Source: Verrucomicrobiota bacterium
GTDB lineage: Bacteria; Verrucomicrobiota; Verrucomicrobiia; Limisphaerales; UBA9464
Direction of reading: 5' to 3'
NCBI GenBank assembly: GCA_026397755.1
Contig: JAPLUF010000335.1
Coordinates: 1-32,461, forward strand
DNA: 32,461 bases
The stretch's first letter is position 1. The number at the start of each line of letters is the position of its first letter. The translations under genes were made by a program, and so were the position numbers. Positions 27,064 to 32,461 of the stretch are shown one piece after another. The notes under the pieces were generated by a model. It saw nothing but the letters and a program-made list of their open reading frames with translations. It was not told the DNA's origin and did not search any database.

Positions 27064-28539
27064 ATGAAGTTCCTGAACCCCACCGCGCTCACCGCCGCTC
27101 TCGGCCTCGCGACCCTCCTGCCTGTGTTCGCCGCCACCAAGGCCGAGCAGGAAGCCGAGTATTACCCCATCACCACCCTGCCCGTGCCAGAGGGCGTGGT
27201 GCTGGAGGCCGGTGCCATCCAGGTGTTGCCCGACCAACGCATCGCCGTCTCCACACGACTGGGCGAAATCTGGTTCGTCGCCAACGCCTTCGACAAAGAC
27301 CCCGCCAAGGCCAAGTTCACCCGCTTCGCTTCAGGCCTGCATGAGGTGCTGGGCCTGACCACCCGCGGCGATGGATGGATTTACGCCACGCAACGCGGCG
27401 AACTCACGCGGCTCAAGGACACCAACAACGACGGTCGCGCCGACCTCTTCGAAACTGTAGCCGACAGCTGGGGCATTAACGGCGACTACCACGAATACGC
27501 CTTCGGTTCGAAGTTCGATCGCGACGGCAACATCTGGGTAATCCTCTGCCTCACGGGTTCCTTCACGAGCGAGAATCCGTACCGCGGATGGGCCCTGCGG
27601 ATCACCCCCGAGGGCAAGACGATCCCGACCACCAGCGGACTGCGTTCGCCCGGCGGCATCGCCACCAACCATTTGGGCGAAATGTTCTACACCGACAACC
27701 AGGGGCCCTGGAATGGCACGTGTTGGCTCAAGCACCTGAAACCTGGACAGTTTGTGGGCAACCCCACGGGCAACCGCTGGTACGAGAAGGCCTCGAACAT
27801 GGGCCCTCGGCCCAAGGATCCGACTAGCAACAGCCGCATCCCGGTCGAGCGGGCCAAGATCCCTGAGTTCGTGCCTCCGGCCATCGGATTCCCCTACAAC
27901 AAAATGGGCCAGAGCGCCTCGGGCATCCAAAACGACGGCACCGCCGGAAAGTTTGGTCCTTTCAAGAACCAGCTCTTCGTCGGCGACCAAACATGGAGCA
28001 CGGTCATGCGGGTGTACTTGGAAGAGGTCAATGGTGTGTATCAAGGCGCCTGCTTCCCTTTCCGTGAAGGCTTCGATAGCGGCACGCTCAGTCTCGAAAT
28101 GGCCTCCGATGGCACGCTGTTCGTGGGCGGCACCGACCGTGGATGGGGCGCTCGCGGCGGCAAGCCTTTCGCGCTCCAACGGATGAACTGGAGCGGCAAG
28201 ACCCCGTTCGAAATCCACGAAATGCACGTCAAGTCGGACGGGTTCGAACTCACCTTCACCGAACCCGTAGATCCGGAGACCGCAGGCAAGGTGGAGTCGT
28301 ACCAGTTCCGCACCTTCACCTACATTTACCAGTCCAACTACGGATCGCCTGAGGTCGATGCCACCCAACCGGCGATCGAGTCGGTGACCGTAGCTGCCGA
28401 CGGCCGCAGTGTGCGTCTCAAGACCGCATTGCACTTGGGTCACCTGCACGAACTCAAACCCACCGGGGTACGCTCTAAGGCAGGCCAACCGCTGCTGCAC
28501 CCACTGGCCTACTACACCCTCAACGAGATTCCTCGCTAA
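27064..28539 (+). CDS. Secreted beta-propeller protein, PVC sugar-dehydrogenase-like
   Basis: A 491-residue exported protein with the signal peptide [20 protein letters not shown], cleaved about VFA/A. Blade-like repeats resemble PQQ-dependent sugar dehydrogenase or NHL propellers of the PVC group: [70 protein letters not shown] and [20 protein letters not shown]. No heme motif is present. A C-terminal segment ([15 protein letters not shown]) looks like an Ig-like domain. A dehydrogenase role with the neighbouring cytochrome as electron acceptor is an inference; the substrate is unknown. ATG at 27064 is chosen because it begins the signal peptide; an in-frame GTG at 27019 would add 15 residues. 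Confidence 0.9.
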   Translation: MKFLNPTALTAALGLATLLPVFAATKAEQEAEYYPITTLPVPEGVVLEAGAIQVLPDQRIAVSTRLGEIWFVANAFDKDPAKAKFTRFASGLHEVLGLTTRGDGWIYATQRGELTRLKDTNNDGRADLFETVADSWGINGDYHEYAFGSKFDRDGNIWVILCLTGSFTSENPYRGWALRITPEGKTIPTTSGLRSPGGIATNHLGEMFYTDNQGPWNGTCWLKHLKPGQFVGNPTGNRWYEKASNMGPRPKDPTSNSRIPVERAKIPEFVPPAIGFPYNKMGQSASGIQNDGTAGKFGPFKNQLFVGDQTWSTVMRVYLEEVNGVYQGACFPFREGFDSGTLSLEMASDGTLFVGGTDRGWGARGGKPFALQRMNWSGKTPFEIHEMHVKSDGFELTFTEPVDPETAGKVESYQFRTFTYIYQSNYGSPEVDATQPAIESVTVAADGRSVRLKTALHLGHLHELKPTGVRSKAGQPLLHPLAYYTLNEIPR

Positions 28540-28543
28540 GAGC

Positions 28544-28585
28544 CTGTCTGAAAATGGGGAGGGGCCCCTCCCCAGTTTCAGACAG
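28544..28585. terminator. Long near-perfect palindrome between convergent genes, likely bidirectional terminator
   Basis: Two 21-base arms, 28544-28564 and 28565-28585, pair with a single mismatch (CTGTCTGAAAATGGGG... against ...CCCCAGTTTCAGACAG) and no spacer. It lies five bases after the propeller stop and 26 before the end of cdaR, which faces it. The stem is very stable, but there is no T-run on either strand. A short palindromic mobile repeat is an alternative. Confidence 0.65.
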
Positions 28586-28611
28586 TCTCTAAGGACATCG
28601 TCCGGTCGGAG

Positions 28612-29013
28612 CTAACGTGGGCGTTCCACCCGCACCGATTCGGGCAGCACCACAACCACCCGGACCCCCGGAGCTCGGGCATTGACTCGGAACATGCCTT
28701 GCCGAGGGGCCTCCGGGCTCAAGAGGTTCACGTAGGCTTGGACATCACTCGTGGTGAGTCGTTGGACCACATCAGGGTCGCCCTCGACCTCGACATGGAC
28801 CACCGAGGGAAAGATCTGGACCTGGGACTCTCCCTGCCCCGTCGCCAATATGCCCACGGGGATGTTCTCTAGCACCCGAACGCGAAACGACTCGTTGGTG
28901 GCCAACCGATCCATGCCCAGATTGGATCGGACCGTCAGCCAGATAAGGGTGGCCAAAGCCAAAGAGCCCAGCTTCTGGGCCCGATTTTGAATAAGCAATT
29001 CGCGCCAAGCCAT
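28612..29013 (-). CDS. cdaR: YbbR-domain protein, CdaR-like regulator of diadenylate cyclase
   Basis: A 133-residue protein with one N-terminal membrane segment (LGSLALATLIWLTVRSN, about 15-31) and about one YbbR unit (NIPVGILATG, then VQIFPSVVHVEVEG and DVQAYVNLLS). YbbR proteins such as CdaR bind and modulate the membrane diadenylate cyclase CdaA. Typical CdaR has three or four YbbR units, so this one is short, and its stop is not linked to any obvious frame break. The start is ATG at 29013, one base after the cdaA stop, so the two are certainly cotranscribed. The assignment rests mainly on context plus the YbbR pattern. Confidence 0.82.
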   Translation of the reverse strand: MAWRELLIQNRAQKLGSLALATLIWLTVRSNLGMDRLATNESFRVRVLENIPVGILATGQGESQVQIFPSVVHVEVEGDPDVVQRLTTSDVQAYVNLLSPEAPRQGMFRVNARAPGVRVVVVLPESVRVERPR

Positions 29014-29014
29014 G

Positions 29015-29842
29015 TCAGTGTCCTCCGTTGCTCACAGCTCCGGTGAACCAGCGTCGCAGCCAAGAATTCCCCGGGCGACCCGAAGACCGCTTCACCAGCA
29101 CCTCCGTCAGGAAGGCCCGGAGTTGCTCAATAGTGACATTCCGGGTCAGTGCGCCCCGATGGGCATACGAGATGCCACCAGACTCTTCGGACACGACCAC
29201 CACCACCGCATCGGTCTCCTCACTCAGGCCCACGGCTGCCCGGTGGCGGGTCCCCAGGGACTTAGGAAGATCGCCCCGTTGGGTCAGCGGGAAAATTGCG
29301 CCTGCCCGCAAGATTCGATCACCCTTGATGATCACGCCGCCGTCGTGGATGGCATTGTTCGGAAAGAAAATCGTCTCGATCATTTCGGGCGTCGCCTCGC
29401 AGTCGATAGAAATGCCGGATTCGACGGTCTCGGTCACGGAAATCGACTGTTCGATGGCGATGAGCGCCCCCATGCGGGCCGGAGCCATTCGATCGACCGA
29501 CTCGACGATAACTTCCAAGTTCTCACGCTGCTCCTGCAAGTTGGTGAAGAGCGGCAAATTTCCCACCTCAGCGAGCAACCGGCGAATTTCCGGTTGGAAG
29601 AGCACCACAATCGCCAGCGCCAGGAAGGGCAATATCTGGTTCATGATGGCGTTGAGGACATCCAAGCGTAGCAGGCGCACCGACAAAGTAAGCACCAAGA
29701 GCACGACCACGAAACCGGTCACTACGGCCTGTCCACGGGTCCCCTTGAGGAAGCGGTAGCCATAATAAATACCCACCCCAAGGATTCCAATCTCCAGGGT
29801 CGGGCGCCAGATGGCCTGCAATAATGGCAGCAGCAAATTCAA
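29015..29842 (-). CDS. cdaA: Diadenylate cyclase, membrane-bound CdaA type
   Basis: A 275-residue enzyme that makes cyclic di-AMP from two ATP. There are three N-terminal membrane segments (about 15-31, 39-57, 68-82), then the DAC domain with the two signature motifs: Asp167-Gly-Gly in NNAIHDGGVII and Arg199-His-Arg in LGTRHRAAVGL. Length and layout fit CdaA and not DisA. The start is TTG at 29842, which overlaps the folP stop as TTGA; no ATG or GTG lies nearby before the first membrane segment, and the overlap supports coupled translation. The order folP-cdaA-cdaR is conserved in several phyla. It implies c-di-AMP signalling, usually linked to cell wall and potassium or osmotic control, in this organism. 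Confidence 0.95.
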   Translation of the reverse strand: MNLLLPLLQAIWRPTLEIGILGVGIYYGYRFLKGTRGQAVVTGFVVVLLVLTLSVRLLRLDVLNAIMNQILPFLALAIVVLFQPEIRRLLAEVGNLPLFTNLQEQRENLEVIVESVDRMAPARMGALIAIEQSISVTETVESGISIDCEATPEMIETIFFPNNAIHDGGVIIKGDRILRAGAIFPLTQRGDLPKSLGTRHRAAVGLSEETDAVVVVVSEESGGISYAHRGALTRNVTIEQLRAFLTEVLVKRSSGRPGNSWLRRWFTGAVSNGGH

Positions 29843-30684
29843 CTCGTCTTAGTCTGGTTGTTCAGGATTTCCCTCATGCGCAAAGCCTGAACGGTCTGGG
29901 CCACATCGTGAACCCGGAACACAGTCACTCCTGCTTCGGCAGCCCACAAAGCACAGGCAACCGAAGCACCTATCCTCTGATTAGGTTCTACATCAAACAA
30001 TCGGCCGATGAAGGACTTTCGGGAGACGCCGAGGAGCATCGGTCGTTCGAGGGCTGAAATCACCCCCAAACTTCGCAGAAGGGACAAATTGTGAGGTAAT
30101 GTCTTACCGAAGCCGATCCCCGGATCCAACAAAACTTGCTCCCGTCGCACCCCGTGTTCCTCCAATCGAAGCAATCGCTCTTCAAAAAAGGTGCCGACCT
30201 CATCGACGACATTCTCATAGTGCGGATTTTTCTGCATGGTCTGAGGGGTTCCCTGCATGTGCATGAGCACGTAGCCGGCTCCGGTGGCCGCCACTGTTTT
30301 CCAAAGTTCTGGATCCGTCCGATGAGCCTCGATGTCATTAATGACACTGGCTCCGGCATCCAAAGCCGCACGGGCCACCCCGGCCTTGCGAGTGTCGACG
30401 GAAATCACCGCGTGGGTCTTGGCCGCCAGCGCCCGCACCACTGGAATGACTCGTCGCAACTCTTCGGACTCGTCGACCGGAGCCGCCCCCGGCCGGGTGG
30501 ACTCCCCCCCGATATCGATGAACTCAGCCCCTTCGGCGACCAACTCTTCTCCCCGCGCCACGGCCCGCTCGGGATCTAAGAAACATCCGCCATCGCTAAA
30601 GGAATCGGGCGTCACATTGAGGATCCCCATGACCATGGCGGGACGTGGGAAACTCCAACGGTATTGGCGGGCCATGAATTCCAT
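29839..30684 (-). CDS. folP: Dihydropteroate synthase
   Basis: A 281-residue enzyme that joins p-aminobenzoate to dihydropterin pyrophosphate in folate synthesis and is the sulfonamide target. Signature blocks are GILNVTPDSFSDGG (20-33), DIGGESTRPGA (57-67), SVINDIEAHR (pterin-site Asp), LLDPGIGFGKT, GVSRKSFIG with the catalytic Lys, and the C-terminal RVHDV. Nothing is missing and the length is normal. The start is ATG at 30684; ATG 30675 is an alternative. It follows the VOC gene by 36 bases and overlaps cdaA by 4 bases, so the four genes from 31134 to 28612 read as one operon. Confidence 0.97.
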   Translation of the reverse strand: MEFMARQYRWSFPRPAMVMGILNVTPDSFSDGGCFLDPERAVARGEELVAEGAEFIDIGGESTRPGAAPVDESEELRRVIPVVRALAAKTHAVISVDTRKAGVARAALDAGASVINDIEAHRTDPELWKTVAATGAGYVLMHMQGTPQTMQKNPHYENVVDEVGTFFEERLLRLEEHGVRREQVLLDPGIGFGKTLPHNLSLLRSLGVISALERPMLLGVSRKSFIGRLFDVEPNQRIGASVACALWAAEAGVTVFRVHDVAQTVQALRMREILNNQTKTS

Positions 30685-30720
30685 CTGCGGAGGCAGTTCA
30701 GCAAGACCCAGTTACCGGGA

Positions 30721-31134
30721 TTAGTGAGAGGCTGCACCCAAGGCAGCCACAGAAGACCGCTCGATCAGCTCGATTTCATAGCCCTCCGGAGCATCGACGA
30801 AGGCAAACCCGCCGGAACCGTCGGCCTTATAGGTTGGACCGTCACTGTACTGAAGCCCCAGCGTCGCCAAGTGTTGACCAAAGGCCTCCAAGCTCGAGAC
30901 CTCAAACGCCAAATGGGTTAGATCGGCCTGCACCTCCACCGGCCCGCTCGAGGGAAAATGACACAACTCAATGGTCTCCTCGCTCTCTGGAGCCTTCAAA
31001 AAGACCAACTCTGAACCTCGCGGAGACTTGTGACGGCGCACCTCTTCCAGACCCAGAACTTCTTTGTAGAAAAGCACCGAACGTTCCAGGTCGTTGAGCC
31101 GATAGCGGGTATGAAGCAATTTCGAGACGCGCAT
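30721..31134 (-). CDS. VOC family protein, probable lactoylglutathione lyase (glyoxalase I)
   Basis: A 137-residue vicinal-oxygen-chelate protein. The metal ligands of glyoxalase I can be placed: His8 (LLHTRYRLNDLERS), Glu56 (TIELCHF), His74 (DLTHLAFEV) and Glu122 (GYEIELIER). KEVLGLEEVRRH and SDGPTYKADG match the family. The enzyme would convert the methylglyoxal-glutathione hemithioacetal to lactoylglutathione, if glutathione or a similar thiol is used here; another VOC function is possible. ATG at 31134 has AGGA eight bases upstream. It is the first gene of the folP-cdaA-cdaR run and is divergent from the topoisomerase gene. Confidence 0.9.
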   Translation of the reverse strand: MRVSKLLHTRYRLNDLERSVLFYKEVLGLEEVRRHKSPRGSELVFLKAPESEETIELCHFPSSGPVEVQADLTHLAFEVSSLEAFGQHLATLGLQYSDGPTYKADGSGGFAFVDAPEGYEIELIERSSVAALGAASH

Positions 31135-31226
31135 CGGACGATCCTAGTCTTACTTGGATTTGATGGCCAGCGACGTGGGTGTTTTTTGTTCAAAATCTCC
31201 CCCAAAAAACCGGACGAATGCTTCCG

Positions 31227-31255
31227 AATACATAAAAGTAAACTGCGTCTATCAA
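31227..31255 (-). promoter_or_regulatory. Candidate promoter for the VOC-folP-cdaA-cdaR operon
   Basis: Read on the minus strand: TTGATA (31250-31255), a 17-base spacer, then TGTATT (31227-31232), in an AT-rich pocket between divergent genes. It would give a leader of roughly 85 bases. The -10 match is poor, so this is a weak call. Confidence 0.3.
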
Positions 31256-31311
31256 AAGAACTCCTTGCCCGGGACCGGATACGACAGGTAGAGGTCCCCA
31301 CGAATCCTTTC

Positions 31312-32461
31312 ATGGGAAAAACCCTCGTCATCGCTGAAAAACCATCCGTCGCCGCGGACATCGCCAAAGCCCTAGGTGGGTTCAAACGGGTCGATGACTA
31401 CTTCGAACGTGAAGACACGATCGTCGCCTCGGCCGTCGGTCACCTGCTCGAGATCCGCGCCCCTGAGGCCTACGAAGCCAAGAAGGGCAAGTGGAGTTTC
31501 AACGCGTTACCGGTCATTCCACCGCACTTCGACTTGCAGCCCCGCGAGAAATCCGAGGCCAAGCTCAAGACCCTCCAGAAGCTCATTAAGCGCAAAGATG
31601 TCGATGCTCTGGTCAATGCCTGCGACGCCGGCCGCGAGGGAGAACTGATCTTCCGCTACATCGCCCAATACACCCAAGCCCGCCAACCGGTCCGGCGTTT
31701 GTGGTTGCGGTCCATGACGCCCGCCGCCATCCGCGACGGGTTTAATCGGCTGCGCTCCGATCAAGAGATGCAACCCCTGGCTGCTGCGGCCACCTGTCGG
31801 TCAGAATCCGATTGGTTGGTCGGCATCAATGGCACCCGGGTCATGACGGCTTTCAACTCCAAGGGGGGCGGTTTCAACAAGACCACCGTTGGCCGGGTGC
31901 AAACCCCCACGCTGGCCATCCTTGTGGAACGGGAGGAAAAGATCCGGAAGTTCGTCTCCCGCAATTACTGGGAATTGCACGCCACGTTCGGCTGCGAGGC
32001 CGGTCAGTATGTCGGTCGCTGGTTCGACGAGCGCTTCAGCAAGCCGGCTGGCAAAGACGCTGACGAAGCCCTGCGTGCCGACCGCATTTGGGATGCCGCC
32101 AAGGCGTCCACCCTCCGGGAACGCTGCCTGAACAAGCCCGGCGTGGTGACCGAAGAGAGCAAGCCCAGCAACCAGCTCTCCCCCACGTTGTTCGACCTCA
32201 CGACCCTCCAGCGCGAGGCGAACCGGCGCTACGGATTCTCGGCCACACGGACCCTACAAATCGACCAGGCGCTGTATGAGCGTCACAAGGTCCTCACCTA
32301 TCCGCGTACCGATTCACGCGCTCTGCCCGAAGATTACCTCGGGACCGCCCGAAGTGTGCTGGAGACCATGAATAGCAGTGGGTACGGAAAATGTGCGGCC
32401 ACTATTCTGGAACAAGGCTGGGTTCGACCCGACAAGCGCATCTTCAACAACGCCAAGGTCA
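31312..32461 (+). CDS. topB: Type IA DNA topoisomerase, topoisomerase III-like (cut by window edge)
   Basis: The first 383 residues are present; the rest lies beyond the right edge. The enzyme relaxes or decatenates DNA by passing single strands. The TOPRIM domain begins LVIAEKPSVAADIAKALGG (acidic Glu9) and contains NACDAGREGELIFRY near 105-115. Within the DNA gate, the catalytic Tyr is at about 330 in LTYPRTDSRALPEDYL, nearly the same position as in E. coli TopB (328). The segment TTVGRVQTPTLAILVERE is also typical. The opening EKPSVA and Tyr position favour TopB over TopA. ATG at 31312 has no ribosome binding site. It is divergent from the VOC gene. Confidence 0.93.
   Translation, partial: MGKTLVIAEKPSVAADIAKALGGFKRVDDYFEREDTIVASAVGHLLEIRAPEAYEAKKGKWSFNALPVIPPHFDLQPREKSEAKLKTLQKLIKRKDVDALVNACDAGREGELIFRYIAQYTQARQPVRRLWLRSMTPAAIRDGFNRLRSDQEMQPLAAAATCRSESDWLVGINGTRVMTAFNSKGGGFNKTTVGRVQTPTLAILVEREEKIRKFVSRNYWELHATFGCEAGQYVGRWFDERFSKPAGKDADEALRADRIWDAAKASTLRERCLNKPGVVTEESKPSNQLSPTLFDLTTLQREANRRYGFSATRTLQIDQALYERHKVLTYPRTDSRALPEDYLGTARSVLETMNSSGYGKCAATILEQGWVRPDKRIFNNAKV

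Noticed and set aside
27331-28500. 389-residue open frame on the minus strand opposite the beta-propeller gene
   Set aside because: It is antisense to a gene with a clear signal peptide and propeller repeats. Its translation has no recognisable domain and arises from GC-rich codon use on the other strand.
31624-31644. Topoisomerase TOPRIM motif lacks the second Asp of DxDxE (reads CDAGREGE)
   Set aside because: The DAGREGE form is common in topoisomerase III-like proteins, so this is a known variant and not a defect.
1-32461. CRISPR arrays, rRNA genes, insertion sequences with transposases
   Set aside because: I looked for regularly spaced short repeats, rRNA-like conserved stretches and transposase motifs on both strands and saw none. 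The repeats found are few and irregularly spaced.

Overview
The window looks like a chromosomal piece of a Verrucomicrobiota member, most likely of the Pedosphaera/Limisphaerales (subdivision 3) type. This is inferred from family content: a DUF1501 protein next to a PSCyt1/DUF1549/DUF1553 protein, a CxxCH cytochrome with a PA14 domain paired with a secreted beta-propeller, a pseudopilin with the [12 protein letters not shown]-terminus usual in that phylum, and a GldA/GldF/GldG-like ABC system followed by a DUF4340 protein. Planctomycetota is the main alternative. The DNA is GC-rich, genes are closely packed, most starts lack a clear Shine-Dalgarno sequence, and four gene pairs overlap by exactly 4 bases (NTGA).

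Layout, left to right. 1-178 is the N-terminal end of a response regulator (minus strand, cut by the window edge). 179-730 holds at most one small doubtful ORF. 731-6947 is a minus-strand set of exported proteins: PSCyt1/PSD1 protein, DUF1501 Tat protein and Tat-exported amidase. 6948-9036 is a repeat-rich block that encloses a small lipoprotein and a pseudopilin gene split by an in-frame TAA. 9037-20698 is one long minus-strand run of seven genes: GldA-like ATPase, GldF-like permease, GldG-like protein, DUF4340 protein, AsmA-like protein, 6-phosphogluconolactonase and a membrane protein with a spermidine-synthase-like domain. 20819-21625 is a Phd-type antitoxin/PIN toxin pair. 21774-24024 is an HtrA-type protease and a YebC-family protein. 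24246-28539 (plus strand) is a five-heme cytochrome and a secreted beta-propeller, closed by a strong palindrome. 28612-31134 (minus) is the VOC-folP-cdaA-cdaR cluster, which links folate synthesis to c-di-AMP synthesis. 31312 to the right edge is the start of a type IA topoisomerase (plus).

Working together: the GldAFG/DUF4340/AsmA group is likely an envelope or export machine, with its first five genes tightly spaced and two pairs coupled by overlap. The PSD1/DUF1501/amidase set and the cytochrome/propeller pair belong to secreted, heme-linked degradation systems typical of the phylum. The most unusual local signals are the pseudopilin stop codon, whose downstream frame still encodes a normal pseudopilin C-terminus, and the modular dispersed repeats around it, one module of which also occurs inside a neighbouring coding sequence. 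I saw no CRISPR array, tRNA, rRNA or insertion sequence. No family assignment was checked against a database.
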